Source of the DNA: Methylocella tundrae
GTDB taxonomy: Bacteria > Pseudomonadota > Alphaproteobacteria > Rhizobiales > Beijerinckiaceae
NCBI RefSeq assembly: GCF_038024855.1
Contig: NZ_CP139089.1
Span: 1 to 64,000, forward strand
Direction: 5' to 3'
Length of the DNA stretch: 64,000 nucleotides
Positions 1 through 9,006 of this stretch are shown in pieces. Both the position numbers and the translations under genes were made by a program. Position 1 is the stretch's first letter; the number at the start of each line of letters is the position of its first letter. Below the pieces are notes generated by a model that was not told the DNA's origin, did no database searches, and worked only from the letters and a program-made list of their open reading frames with translations.

Positions 1-1521
1 ATGCTGAACTTGCGCACTCAGATGAACAAGCCCCAGGAGCGGGGCGATTTGGAAGCTTGGATGCGGATCTGCCGCCGTCTGCGCGCCGACGTTGGAGACG
101 ACGTTTTCTCGTCCTGGTTCGGCCGCCTCGAGCTCGATAGCCTGGCGGAGGCGACCGCCAGCCTGTCGGTGCCGACGAAATTCCTGAAGAGCTGGATACA
201 ATCGCACTATGCCGAAAAGCTCCTTTTGGCTCTGGCGGCGGAATTTCCTTTTGTCAAAGGCTTGTCGATCGCTGTTCGCTCGTCCAATCGCGCGCTATCG
301 CCGGTCGTGATCGGCCGTGACGCGGTTGAAGGGCCGGCTTGCGCGGAGGGCGCTCAAGCCGATGCGCCGCTGACGACGCCCGAAGCCGCTGGCGCCAGCG
401 CTAAATTTCTCGTGCAAAAGCCCCGCGAATCGAATCTCGCCGGCAAGCCACAGTCCGAAGCGGGCGAAGCCGACATCATCGCGGGCTCGCCATTGGACGG
501 ACGCCTCACCTTCTCGAATTTCTCGGTCGGACGATCAAACCAGCTCGCCTATGCGGCCGCGCAGCGCGTCGCCGCGGCGGCTCCAGACGAGCCGCTGCTC
601 TATAATCCTCTTTATCTGCATGCGTCCGTCGGCCTTGGAAAGACGCATCTCCTGCAGGCTGTCGCCCGCGCGGCGAGGGATGCGAGGCGTCGCGTCATCT
701 ATCTGACAGCTGAGCGCTTCATGTATGGCTTCGTCTCCGCCCTCAAGGCGCAGACCGCGATCGCCTTCAAGGAAAAGCTGCGCGGCATCGATATTTTGAT
801 TATCGACGACATCCAATTCCTGCAGGGCAAGTCGATCCAGCAGGAATTCTGCCATACGCTGAACGCTTTGATCGACGGCCACCGGCAGATTGTCATTGCG
901 GCGGATCGGCCGCCGGGCGACCTCGACACGCTTGACGAGAGGGTGCGCTCGCGCCTCGCTGGCGGCCTCTGTGTCGAGATCGGCGGCCTTGACGAATCGC
1001 TGCGCGTCAAAATTCTCGAAGGGCGCGTCGCCGCGGCGCGGCTGGCGCATCCGAATTTTGATGTGCCTCCCGCCGTCACGGCCTATGTCGCGAGCGCCAT
1101 TCAGACCAATGGCCGCGATCTTGACGGCGCCGTCAATCGGTTGCTCGCGCACGCTTCGCTGAATGGAGCCCCGCTTGGCATCGAGACGGCGGAACTGGCG
1201 ATCAGGGATCTGGTGCGCACGCATGAGCCAAAGCGCATCAAGATCGAGGATATTCAAAAGCTGGTGGCGACCCATTTCAATGTCAGCCGCGCCGATATCC
1301 TTTCATCGCGGCGCACGGCCAATGTGGTTCGCCCGCGCCAGATCGCGATGTATCTGTCGAAGTCGCTCACTTTACGCTCTCTGCCTGAGATCGGGCGGCG
1401 CTTTGGCGGACGCGATCATACGACCGTGCTGCATGCCGTGCGCAAGATCGACGCGCTCGCCGCCAAGGATGGAACGCTATCGGAAGAGATTGAACTTTTG
1501 AAGCGCATGCTGATGGAGTGA
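1..1521 (+). CDS. dnaA: Chromosomal replication initiator protein DnaA
   Basis: DnaA is the AAA+ ATPase that binds DnaA boxes and opens the origin. The 506-residue product has an N-terminal domain I (about residues 15-90), a variable linker, a Walker A motif GLGKTH at about 211-216, Walker B ILIIDD at about 265-270, and the C-terminal signature [11 protein letters not shown] near 469, which is the DNA-binding helix of domain IV. The ATG is the first base of the window, so nothing upstream can be used to judge the start; Met8 (base 22) is a possible alternative. The identity is secure from the complete AAA+ plus domain IV layout. Confidence 0.97.
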   Translation: MLNLRTQMNKPQERGDLEAWMRICRRLRADVGDDVFSSWFGRLELDSLAEATASLSVPTKFLKSWIQSHYAEKLLLALAAEFPFVKGLSIAVRSSNRALSPVVIGRDAVEGPACAEGAQADAPLTTPEAAGASAKFLVQKPRESNLAGKPQSEAGEADIIAGSPLDGRLTFSNFSVGRSNQLAYAAAQRVAAAAPDEPLLYNPLYLHASVGLGKTHLLQAVARAARDARRRVIYLTAERFMYGFVSALKAQTAIAFKEKLRGIDILIIDDIQFLQGKSIQQEFCHTLNALIDGHRQIVIAADRPPGDLDTLDERVRSRLAGGLCVEIGGLDESLRVKILEGRVAAARLAHPNFDVPPAVTAYVASAIQTNGRDLDGAVNRLLAHASLNGAPLGIETAELAIRDLVRTHEPKRIKIEDIQKLVATHFNVSRADILSSRRTANVVRPRQIAMYLSKSLTLRSLPEIGRRFGGRDHTTVLHAVRKIDALAAKDGTLSEEIELLKRMLME

Positions 1522-1650
1522 GGCGGAAAGCGCCGCTCCAAAAAGACGCAACGTTTTCGCCGGGATCGCGCCCCTTATCTAAATCGGTCCAGCGCAAGAT
1601 CTCGTTCAAAAGGCTCGCGACTTTTTCGCATCATGCTCTAGATTGCCTGC

Positions 1651-2172
1651 ATGAACGTGGCGGCGATTCGCATCATCGGCATCGACCCAGGACTGCGCAA
1701 CATGGGTTGGGGCGTCATCGAGGTTTCCGGCTCGCGGCTGGCTTTCGTCGCATGCGGAAGCGTCCATTCGAGCGCGCGGGAAAGCCTTGCAGCGCGCCTC
1801 TGTGAGCTGCATGAGGGTTTGCTTCGCGTCATCTGCGACCTTTCGCCGTCGGAGGCGGCGGTCGAGGAAACATTTGTCAACTGCGATCCGCAATCGGCTC
1901 TGAAACTCGGCCAGGCGCGGGGCGTCGCTTTGGTGACGCCGGCTCTCGCCGGATTGCCGGTGTCCGAATATGCCGCGAACCTTATCAAAAAGACCGTGGT
2001 CGGCAATGGCCATGCCGAAAAGGCGCAGGTCGCTTTGATGGTGAAATTCCTGCTGCCGAAGAGCGAGGCGAAAAGTCCCGACGCCGCCGACGCGCTCGCC
2101 GTGGCGATCACGCACGCACAGCTGCGGATCAGCCGCAGCCTGGCGAAATCTCTGGGATCGTCTGCGAGATGA
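1651..2172 (+). CDS. ruvC: Crossover junction endodeoxyribonuclease RuvC
   Basis: RuvC cuts Holliday junctions during recombinational repair. The 173-residue protein has normal family length and the full acidic active site: Asp in [14 protein letters not shown] near the N terminus, Glu in VEETF, and the Asp pair in [11 protein letters not shown] near residue 140. It overlaps ruvA by four bases (ATGA), which indicates translational coupling. The 129 bases between dnaA and this gene hold no ORF I can support. Confidence 0.96.
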   Translation: MNVAAIRIIGIDPGLRNMGWGVIEVSGSRLAFVACGSVHSSARESLAARLCELHEGLLRVICDLSPSEAAVEETFVNCDPQSALKLGQARGVALVTPALAGLPVSEYAANLIKKTVVGNGHAEKAQVALMVKFLLPKSEAKSPDAADALAVAITHAQLRISRSLAKSLGSSAR

Positions 2173-2792
2173 TCGGCAAGCTCAAAGGCGTCATCGATTC
2201 GCAGGGCGAGGATTTCGTCATCCTCGATGTGCATGGCGTCGGCTATGTCGTGCATTGCTCGGCGCGCACCTTGCAGGGCTTGCCGCCCACGGGCGAGGCG
2301 ACCGCACTCGCCATTGAGACGCAGGTGCGCGAGGATTCGATCCGGCTGTTCGGCTTCGCCTCGGAAGGCGAGCGCGACTGGTTTCGCCTGCTGCAATCGG
2401 TTCAGGGCGTCGGCGCCAAGGTGGCGCTCGCGGTGCAGAGCGTTCTGGCGCCGGGAGAGCTGGCGATGGCGATTGCCAGTCAGGACAAGGCGGCTTTTGC
2501 CCGGGCGCCGGGGGTCGGCCCAAAGCTTGCCGCCCGCATCGTCGCGGAATTGAAGGACAAGGCGCCTGTCTTTGGCGCGGCCGACGCGCCGCTGTCCCTC
2601 GCCCGCGGAGCCGACCAAGGGGTGGGGTTTTCAGCCGGCCAGGGCGCCATCGCGGATGCGATTTCGGTTCTGGTCAATCTTGGCTATGGACGCTCGCAGG
2701 CGGCTATGGCGATCGCCGCCTCGATCAAGGCGCTCGGCGAGGACGCGCCCGCCGCCGATCTGATCAAGCGCGGCCTTAAGGAATTGGGGTAA
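2169..2792 (+). CDS. ruvA: Holliday junction branch migration protein RuvA
   Basis: RuvA binds four-way junctions and loads the RuvB motor. The 207-residue protein starts with the typical [12 protein letters not shown]-fold strand. It has two helix-hairpin-helix motifs, [10 protein letters not shown] and [10 protein letters not shown], near residues 80-125, and a C-terminal three-helix domain that contacts RuvB. It is coupled to ruvC. The usual partner ruvB does not follow: the next gene, tsaD, faces the other way only 37 bases downstream, so RuvB must be encoded elsewhere. Confidence 0.96.
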   Translation: MIGKLKGVIDSQGEDFVILDVHGVGYVVHCSARTLQGLPPTGEATALAIETQVREDSIRLFGFASEGERDWFRLLQSVQGVGAKVALAVQSVLAPGELAMAIASQDKAAFARAPGVGPKLAARIVAELKDKAPVFGAADAPLSLARGADQGVGFSAGQGAIADAISVLVNLGYGRSQAAMAIAASIKALGEDAPAADLIKRGLKELG

Positions 2793-2829
2793 GCGGCGGA
2801 GGTGACGGCGAGGGCCTTTAAGGGGCTGC

Positions 2830-3894
2830 TCACGCCTTGCCGTGATGCGCGGCCTCGGCGTTGGCGTCGAGCGGCCAGCGCGGCTTCGCCGCGAAGGTCA
2901 TGTCGTCGGTGAGGCCAAGCGACAGCCGCTCGATGCCGGCCCAGGCGATCATCGCGCCATTGTCCGTGCAAAGCTGGGGCGGCGGCAGGACGAGCCTCAG
3001 ACCGCTCTCGCCGCAAAAGCGGATCAAGGCGCGCCGGATCGCGCCATTGGCGCCGACGCCGCCCGCGACAACCATCGCGTTCGATTGGCCGACCGTCTCG
3101 CGAAACAGCCTCAGCCCGGCGCGCGAGCGGTCGATGATCGTATCCACGATAGCCGCCTGGAATGAGGCGCAAAGATCGGCGATGTCGGTCTGGCTCGGCG
3201 ACAGGATCCGTTGCGCCTCGAGGCGGACGGCGGTCTTGAGGCCGGAGAGCGAAAAATCCGGCTTCGCGCGTCCGTGCATCGGACGCGGAAAGTCAAACCG
3301 CGCCGGATCGCCTTTGGCGGCGGCGATTTCCACCTGGGGACCGCCGGGATAGGGCAGGCCGAGCATTTTGGCGACCTTGTCGAAGGCTTCGCCGACGGCG
3401 TCGTCGACGGTCGAACCGAGCCGGAGATAATCGCCGACGCCCTTGACGGCGACGAGCTGCGTGTGGCCGCCGGAGACGAGAAGCAGCAGATAGGGAAATT
3501 CCAGTTCGTCGGTCAGGCGCGCGGTCAGGGCGTGGGCTTCGAGATGATTGACCGCGATGAAGGGTTTGCGGCTCGCCAGCGCCAGCGCCTTCGCCATGGT
3601 GAGGCCAACGATGACGCCGCCGATGAGCCCGGGTCCGGCCGCCGCCGCGATGCCGTCGAGGTCGGCGAGCTTGACGCCTGCGCGATCCAGCGCGCGCACC
3701 ACGAGCCGGTCGAGCACCTCGATGTGCGCGCGCGCTGCGATCTCCGGCACAACGCCGCCATAGGCCGCATGTTCGGCGATCTGGCTCATCACCTCGTTTG
3801 ACAGGATTTCGCCAGCGCCGCCGGGTTGCAGGCGCACGACGGCGGCGGCCGTCTCGTCGCAGGTGGTTTCAATGCCGAGAACGCGCATGGGCAA
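2830..3894 (-). CDS. tsaD: tRNA N6-threonylcarbamoyladenosine transferase TsaD
   Basis: TsaD transfers the threonylcarbamoyl group to A37 of ANN-decoding tRNAs, acting with TsaB, TsaE and TsaC. The 354-residue product shows the N-terminal [14 protein letters not shown] segment, the metal-binding NHLEAHAL (HxxxH) motif, the glycine-rich [10 protein letters not shown] loop, [11 protein letters not shown], and the C-terminal [13 protein letters not shown] and DNGAMIAW segments. Two ATGs lie six bases apart at the N terminus (3894 and 3888) and either may be used. It converges with ruvA and is divergent from hemC. Confidence 0.97.
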   Translation of the reverse strand: MPMRVLGIETTCDETAAAVVRLQPGGAGEILSNEVMSQIAEHAAYGGVVPEIAARAHIEVLDRLVVRALDRAGVKLADLDGIAAAAGPGLIGGVIVGLTMAKALALASRKPFIAVNHLEAHALTARLTDELEFPYLLLLVSGGHTQLVAVKGVGDYLRLGSTVDDAVGEAFDKVAKMLGLPYPGGPQVEIAAAKGDPARFDFPRPMHGRAKPDFSLSGLKTAVRLEAQRILSPSQTDIADLCASFQAAIVDTIIDRSRAGLRLFRETVGQSNAMVVAGGVGANGAIRRALIRFCGESGLRLVLPPPQLCTDNGAMIAWAGIERLSLGLTDDMTFAAKPRWPLDANAEAAHHGKA

Positions 3895-4020
3895 CTTTCA
3901 GAGCTTCCGTCTTTTCGGACGATTTTCGTAATTGCGGGGGATGGAAAATGGTCTAATCAATCCGATAGGAGAGAGCGGCTTGGCGCGCGGCCGCGACCGG
4001 GCTAATGTCCTCTCCTATAG

Positions 4021-4087
4021 AGTATTTTTGCGTGAGAGGGATACCGCTTCGCGTGAAAAATACGGCGGAACAAAAGGCTAGAATGAT
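4021..4087. repeat. Intergenic palindromic repeat, family A copy 1
   Basis: This AT-richer block in the tsaD-hemC gap has the form ATTTTTGCGTGAGAGGGAT, then ACCGCTTCGCGTGAAAAAT, then CGGAACAAAAGG. The same layout recurs at 5920-5994 and partly at 58346-58393: an ATTTT arm, a central GG.TACCG-like core, a GAAAA(A)T arm and an ACAAA tail. Short elements of this kind are scattered between genes in many Rhizobiales. The call rests on by-eye comparison of the copies. Confidence 0.55.
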
Positions 4088-4171
4088 TTCGCCGGTTTGA
4101 GAAAATCGGCAAATCCTCAAAACCACCAAAACCCATGAAGGAAATTCGCGATTCTTCGTTCGCCCCCCCCA

Positions 4172-5098
4172 TTGCTCCAGGACCTCAAACTCAGAATCGG
4201 AACAAGGGGCAGTCCTCTGGCGCTGGCGCAGGCCCATGAGCTGAGGCAGCGTCTCGCGCTGGCGCATGGCGTCGGCGCCGAGACAATCGAAATCGTCATC
4301 ATCAGGACGTCGGGCGACGCTATTTTGGACCGGCCCCTGAGCGAGGCCGGCGGCAAGGGCTTGTTCACCAAGGAGCTCGATCTCGCCCTTATGCGCGGCG
4401 AGGTAACGATCGCGGTTCATTCGGCGAAGGATCTGCCGACTCTCCTGCCCGAGGAGATCGCCATTCTCGGCTATCTGCCGCGCGAGGACGTGCGCGACGC
4501 CTGGATTTCGCCGCATGCGCCGCATCCGCTTGGTCTTGCCCCTGGCGCCGTCGTCGGCACGGCCTCGCTGCGCCGGGCCGCCATGGTGCGCCGCCTTCGC
4601 CCGGATCTTCGCGTGGCGCTGCTGCGCGGCAATGTGCAGACGCGGCTCGCCAAGCTCGCGGCGGGCGAGGTAGACGCGACATTACTGGCGCTCGCCGGCC
4701 TGAAGCGGCTTGGCCTTGAAGGGCAGGCGAACGCTTTGCTCGATGTCAACGAGTTCGTGCCGGCGGCGGGGCAGGGGGCGATCGCCGTGACGGCGCGGGC
4801 TGACGATCGCGCCGCGCTGTCCGCCCTGGCGCCCGTCCTCGACTCTGCGACAGGGCTTGCGCTCGCCACCGAGCGGGCCTTCCTTCATGTTCTCGACGGT
4901 TCATGCAAGACGCCGATCGGCGCTTTCGCGCAGATTGACGGAGCGAACCTTGATTTTCACGCCATCGTGCTGAGGCCGGACGGCTCCGAGCATTTCGAGA
5001 CGCGCCGCAGCGCCCCCGCCGAACAGGCGGCGGCGCTAGGCGAGGCGGCGGGCCGCGAACTCCTCGCGCGCATTCCATCCAATCTCTTCGAGGATTAG
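4172..5098 (+). CDS. hemC: Hydroxymethylbilane synthase (porphobilinogen deaminase)
   Basis: HemC polymerises four porphobilinogens into hydroxymethylbilane in tetrapyrrole synthesis. The protein of about 308 residues has LRIGTRGSPLALAQA at the N terminus, HSAKDLPT near 83-90, LRGNVQTRL near 151-159, and DGSCKTPIGA, where Cys245 carries the dipyrromethane cofactor. The start is uncertain. TTG at 4172 has no nearby ribosome site, whereas an ATG at 4135 lies one base out of frame across a run of eight Cs (4163-4170). With seven Cs, the ATG would read straight into hemC. hemD follows after seven bases. Confidence 0.93.
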   Translation: MLQDLKLRIGTRGSPLALAQAHELRQRLALAHGVGAETIEIVIIRTSGDAILDRPLSEAGGKGLFTKELDLALMRGEVTIAVHSAKDLPTLLPEEIAILGYLPREDVRDAWISPHAPHPLGLAPGAVVGTASLRRAAMVRRLRPDLRVALLRGNVQTRLAKLAAGEVDATLLALAGLKRLGLEGQANALLDVNEFVPAAGQGAIAVTARADDRAALSALAPVLDSATGLALATERAFLHVLDGSCKTPIGAFAQIDGANLDFHAIVLRPDGSEHFETRRSAPAEQAAALGEAAGRELLARIPSNLFED

Positions 5099-5105
5099 AC
5101 GCCAA

Positions 5106-5870
5106 ATGCTGATCCTGCTTACACGCGCCATGGACGAGGCCATGCGCACCGCGGCCAAGCTGACTGCGATTGGTCATCACGCCATTCTATCGCCGGTTCT
5201 CGAAATGGCGCCGACCGGAGCGCAATGGCCGCCCGGTGTGGCCGACGCGATTCTGGCGACGAGCACGCAGGCCTTCGAGCTATTCTCCGATTCGCCGCAG
5301 TGGCCATCGCCCGAAGCGCGCCGCCTCATCCCCTTGCATGTGGTCGGCGAACGCACGCTCCAAGCCGCCCGCGAGCGCGGCTTTGAGGGGCACGGGCACG
5401 TCGCCCCCGACGCCAAGGCCCTCGCCCCGACGATTGTTAAATCGCTTGCGGGCGACGGCGGCTCGGCTCGGCTCGTCTATCTTGCGGGGCGCGATCGCAA
5501 GCCCGATCTCGAGCGGGAGCTGAAAGCGGCGGGGCACGTCGTCGAGGCGGTCGAAGTCTATGCGGCGCAGCCGGTCGATGCTTTGGATGAAGAGGCCGCC
5601 GCTCTCATAGACGCAGGCGAGATCGGCGCCGTCATGCATTATTCCCGGCGCAGCGCGGATATTTTCTTAAGGCTTGCGCAGGAGGCCGGAGTTAACGTCA
5701 CAAACATCGCGCATGTCGCGATCTCGGCGGATGCCGCGCAGCCTTTGCAGGCCGCCGCGATTCAGTGCGTGCACATCGCCGATGAGCCCAATGAACAAGG
5801 CATGCTCACTGTGGTCCGCGCAGTCGCAGCTCAAGACTTTGTTGATCGCAAACAGGGCGCAACGCCTTGA
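5106..5870 (+). CDS. hemD: Uroporphyrinogen-III synthase
   Basis: HemD cyclises hydroxymethylbilane with inversion of ring D to give uroporphyrinogen III, the branch point to haem, sirohaem, cobalamin and bacteriochlorophyll. The 254-residue product begins MLILLTRAMDEAMRTAAKL, the usual start of the first Rossmann-like lobe. It contains LVYLAGRDRKPDLE in the second lobe and ends with a conserved helix. The family is weakly conserved in sequence, so the position seven bases after hemC is an important part of the assignment. Confidence 0.9.
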   Translation: MLILLTRAMDEAMRTAAKLTAIGHHAILSPVLEMAPTGAQWPPGVADAILATSTQAFELFSDSPQWPSPEARRLIPLHVVGERTLQAARERGFEGHGHVAPDAKALAPTIVKSLAGDGGSARLVYLAGRDRKPDLERELKAAGHVVEAVEVYAAQPVDALDEEAAALIDAGEIGAVMHYSRRSADIFLRLAQEAGVNVTNIAHVAISADAAQPLQAAAIQCVHIADEPNEQGMLTVVRAVAAQDFVDRKQGATP

Positions 5871-5919
5871 TTAGCTCGCGGCTCCAGCCCATCATATCGC
5901 AATGAATTTGCGAGCCGAA

Positions 5920-5994
5920 GCATTTTCAAGCGGAGCCGATCGCGCTCCGCATAAGAAAAATGCGCTAAAACAAAGGGATGGAGCTATTTTTCGA
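5920..5994. repeat. Intergenic palindromic repeat, family A copy 2
   Basis: This block has GCATTTTCAAGCGGAGC, a central GATCGCGCTCCGC and then GAAAAATGCGCTAAAACAAA, matching the layout of the element at 4021-4087. It lies between hemD and the ABC binding-protein gene. It argues against translation from the upstream in-frame ATG at 5902, because that reading would run straight through the repeat. Confidence 0.6.
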
Positions 5995-6033
5995 TTTCGG
6001 GAGATTGGCCGGCGCCTGCGCGTCTATGTTTCT

Positions 6034-7224
6034 ATGCTCGCTTTGGCGTTGCTCGCGCTCGACTTTGCTGGCGTAAAGGTCGCCTTCGCGGCTGATGCTC
6101 AAATTGATGTGAAGATAGGCTTCATTCGCGGGCCGCATTCACGCGACACCATTTCCATTCTGGATATTCCGGCGGACGACGATGGCATCGCCGGCGCAAG
6201 GCTCGCGGCCGAGGACAATAACACCACTGGAAAATTTCTCGGACAAAGCTTCGAGATCGAAGATGTGAAATTGAAAGACGGCGACGATCCGTTGAAAGCC
6301 TTTCAATCTCTCGCCGATAAAGGCGTTGGCCTGATCCTCGTCGATCTGCCGGCCAACCAACTTCTCGCCGTCGCCGACGCCGCCAGGACCAGGAACAAGG
6401 ACATCCTTCTGTTCAACACCAGCGCCTATGACGATTCGCTGCGCGAGCAAAACTGCCGCGCCGACGTCATCCATGTCGCGCCGACCTATTCAATGCTCGC
6501 GGACGGACTGACCCAATATCTTGTCTGGAAGCGGTGGCCGCGCTGGTTCATGATCAAGGGCTCGCACCCTGAGGATGAGCTCTTTGCCGAGGCGTTGCGG
6601 CATTCTGCGAAAAAATTTGGCGCCAAGATCGTCGAGGAGCGCACCTATCAAGACACCGGCGGGGGGCGGCGCTCCGATTCCGGCAGCGTGCAGACGCAAA
6701 GGCTCATCCCCACCGCGACACAGGGCGCGCCTTCTTATGACGTCCTTGTCGCGGCGGATCGATCGGATGTCTTCGCCAACTATCTCCCCTATCGCACTTA
6801 CGACCCGCGGCCGGTGGCGGGCTCAGCCGGCCTCAAGCCGACGAGCTGGGATCCGAGCCATGAGCAGTGGGGCGCCTATCAATTGCAGAGCCGGTTCTTC
6901 AAGCTTGCTTCGCGCGGCATGAACGCTCGCGACAATCAGGCCTGGGTCGCCGTGCGCATGATCGGCGAGGCGGCGAACCGCACCGGCTCGAATGATCCAA
7001 AGACCCTGCGCGATTATATGACAGGTCCTGATTTTTCGATCGCCGCTTTCAAAGGCCAGAAGCAGACGTTGCGGCATTGGAACCAGCAATTGCGTCAGCC
7101 GATCCTGCTCGGCGACGGCCGCATGATCGTGTCCGTCTCGCCGCAGGAGGGCTTCCTGCACCAGGTCTCGGAACTCGACACTCTCGGCTTCGATCAACCG
7201 GAAACAAAATGCAAACTGCAGTGA
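6034..7224 (+). CDS. ABC substrate-binding protein of the PQQ alcohol dehydrogenase-associated type (PedA1/LutA-like)
   Basis: This 396-residue periplasmic protein resembles the type I (branched-chain amino acid-like) binding proteins that accompany PQQ-dependent alcohol dehydrogenases. It begins with a signal peptide (MLALALLALDF, cleavage near AFAADA), followed by VKIGFIRGPHSRDT. The in-frame ATG at 5902 would add 44 residues encoded in an intergenic repeat, so 6034 is preferred. It is the first gene of a four-gene set followed by a YVTN propeller, an ATPase and a permease. The same set is PedA1A2BC in Pseudomonas putida, and the ABC part resembles LutA/E/F in Methylorubrum. Both are linked to rare-earth use. 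The ligand here is inferred. Confidence 0.85.
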   Translation: MLALALLALDFAGVKVAFAADAQIDVKIGFIRGPHSRDTISILDIPADDDGIAGARLAAEDNNTTGKFLGQSFEIEDVKLKDGDDPLKAFQSLADKGVGLILVDLPANQLLAVADAARTRNKDILLFNTSAYDDSLREQNCRADVIHVAPTYSMLADGLTQYLVWKRWPRWFMIKGSHPEDELFAEALRHSAKKFGAKIVEERTYQDTGGGRRSDSGSVQTQRLIPTATQGAPSYDVLVAADRSDVFANYLPYRTYDPRPVAGSAGLKPTSWDPSHEQWGAYQLQSRFFKLASRGMNARDNQAWVAVRMIGEAANRTGSNDPKTLRDYMTGPDFSIAAFKGQKQTLRHWNQQLRQPILLGDGRMIVSVSPQEGFLHQVSELDTLGFDQPETKCKLQ

Positions 7225-8204
7225 ACCTTCGAGACTTGCGCCGCGGCGCCGGCGCGGCTTGCGTTCTGATGACGCTCATTCCTTTTTGCCCGGCTGTCGC
7301 CGCGACAGCCTATGTCTCCAACGAGAAGGGCAATTCGATCTCGATCATCGACACCGACAAGCTGGCTGTCGTCAACACGGTCAAGGTTGGGCGCCGCCCG
7401 CGCGGCATCGCGCTCAGCAAGGATAATTCGCAGCTGTTCATCTGCGCCGGCGACGATGACACCATCCAGATCCTCGACACGAAAACCTTGACGGTCGTCG
7501 GCGACTTTCAGTCCGGCGCGGATCCGGAGCTGCTCATTTTGAGCCCGGATGGAAAGCTGCTCTATACCTCGAATGAGAACGATAATCTCGTGACCGTGAT
7601 CGACATCGCGAGCCGCAAGACCATTCTGCAGATTCCGGTTGGCGTCGAACCGGAAGGAATGGCCCTCAGCCCCGACGGAAAAGTGCTGGTCAATACGTCG
7701 GAAACGACGAATATGGCCCATCTCATCGACACGAGCACGCGCAAGATCTTCGCCAATGTTCTCGTCGATGCGCGGCCGCGCTCGGCGCAATTCACGCCAA
7801 ACGGCAAGGAGCTTTGGGTCTCTTCGGAAGTCGGCGGCACGGTCAGCGTCATCGACGCCGCCAACCCCAAGGTGCTGCAGAAGATCTCGTTCGACATTCC
7901 AGGCCTTGCGAAAGAAGCGGTCCAGCCGGTCGGCATCAGATTCACGCCGGACGGCGCGAAAGCCTTCGTCGCGCTAGGCCCTGCGAACCGCGTCGCCGTG
8001 ATCGACGTCGCCACTAAAAAAGTCGATAAATATCTACTCGTCGGCCAGCGCGTCTGGCAGTTGGCGTTTACGCCCGATTTCAAATACCTCTACACCACCA
8101 ACGGCGTTTCCAATGACGTTTCGGTCATCGACGTCGCAAACCTCAAAGTGGTGAAATCGATCCCCGTCGGGCCTTTCCCGTGGGGCGTTGCGATCGCGCC
8201 ATGA
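7209..8204 (+). CDS. Secreted YVTN beta-propeller protein, PQQ-dependent catabolism type (PedA2-like)
   Basis: This protein of about 331 residues has an N-terminal signal segment ending near AVAATAYV, then about seven repeats of the YVTN type (AYVSNEKGNSISIIDT, LYTSNENDNLVTVID, LYTTNGVSNDVSVID) that form a beta-propeller. Such proteins are encoded with the PQQ-associated ABC transporter and are thought to act in the periplasm. Their exact role is not settled. The ATG at 7209 overlaps the end of the binding-protein gene by 16 bases. The stop codon overlaps the ATPase start (ATGA), so the genes are coupled. Confidence 0.88.
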   Translation: MQTAVNLRDLRRGAGAACVLMTLIPFCPAVAATAYVSNEKGNSISIIDTDKLAVVNTVKVGRRPRGIALSKDNSQLFICAGDDDTIQILDTKTLTVVGDFQSGADPELLILSPDGKLLYTSNENDNLVTVIDIASRKTILQIPVGVEPEGMALSPDGKVLVNTSETTNMAHLIDTSTRKIFANVLVDARPRSAQFTPNGKELWVSSEVGGTVSVIDAANPKVLQKISFDIPGLAKEAVQPVGIRFTPDGAKAFVALGPANRVAVIDVATKKVDKYLLVGQRVWQLAFTPDFKYLYTTNGVSNDVSVIDVANLKVVKSIPVGPFPWGVAIAP

Positions 8205-8989
8205 CCGCCGACCCGCACGAGCCCCTTTCCGCCGAAAGAGATGCTTCCGTCGCGGCGCTGAACGTTGCCGGCGTCAGCCATTCCTACGGCAAGCGCAAAG
8301 CCCTGGATAATGTGTCGTTCGCGGTGCGGCCGGCGAGCTTCACCGTCCTGCTGGGGCTGAACGGCGCGGGCAAGAGCACGCTGTTTTCCTTGATCACGCG
8401 CCTGTTTGGCGTGCGCGCGGGCGCGATCTCGATTTTCGGCTGGGACGTCAGCCGCACGCCGGGAGAGGCGCTGCGCCGGCTCGGCGTCGTGTTTCAGGCG
8501 CGAACGCTGGATCTTGATCTTTCGGTAGAGCAGAATCTTCGTTATCACGCCGCGCTGCACGGCATGGGCGCCGCCGAGACCAAGGCGCGATCTGTCGAAG
8601 TGCTGACGAAAGTCGACATGCTCGATCGGGTCAACGACAAGGTCCGCGCGCTTTCCGGCGGCCAGATGCGCCGCGTCGAAATCGCCCGCGCCCTGTTGCA
8701 TCGCCCGCGCATGTTGCTCCTTGACGAGCCGACGGTCGGGCTCGACGTCAAGGCGCGATCGGATATTCTGACGCATGTGCGCAGCCTCATCGCATCCGAA
8801 GGCATTGGCGTTTTGTGGGCGACGCACCTCATCGACGAGATCGAGAGCAGCGACGATGTTGTCGTGCTGCATCGCGGCAAGCTCCTCGACAAGGGCAAGG
8901 TCGCGGAGGTTTGCGCACGCGCCGGCGTCGCCAGCATGAGCGCCGCCTTCAACCGTCTCGCCGGCGTCGACGCCGCGGAATCTCATTGA
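8201..8989 (+). CDS. ABC transporter ATP-binding protein, PQQ system type (PedC/LutE-like)
   Basis: This 262-residue ATPase has Walker A GLNGAGKST, a Q-loop around VVFQARTLDLDLSVEQN, the signature LSGGQMRRVEIARALL, Walker B MLLLDEPTVGLD and the switch His in WATHLIDEI. The sequence type is that of ABC-2/NodI-like ATPases and matches the energiser of the PQQ alcohol dehydrogenase-associated transporter. The ATG at 8201 overlaps the stop of the propeller gene and is preferred to the in-frame GTG at 8180. The partner permease starts 17 bases downstream. Confidence 0.9.
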   Translation: MTADPHEPLSAERDASVAALNVAGVSHSYGKRKALDNVSFAVRPASFTVLLGLNGAGKSTLFSLITRLFGVRAGAISIFGWDVSRTPGEALRRLGVVFQARTLDLDLSVEQNLRYHAALHGMGAAETKARSVEVLTKVDMLDRVNDKVRALSGGQMRRVEIARALLHRPRMLLLDEPTVGLDVKARSDILTHVRSLIASEGIGVLWATHLIDEIESSDDVVVLHRGKLLDKGKVAEVCARAGVASMSAAFNRLAGVDAAESH

Positions 8990-9006
8990 AAGAAGGCGCA
9001 ATCGAC

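Noticed and set aside
1..1650. Replication origin next to dnaA
   Set aside because: No cluster of DnaA boxes is visible downstream of dnaA, and the upstream side is outside the window.
1638..2618. A 326-codon minus-strand frame across ruvC and ruvA
   Set aside because: Both plus-strand genes have intact catalytic motifs, and the antisense frame shows no family features.
5902..6033. Upstream ATG extending the PQQ-type binding protein by 44 residues
   Set aside because: The extension is encoded by an intergenic repeat and would bury the signal peptide.
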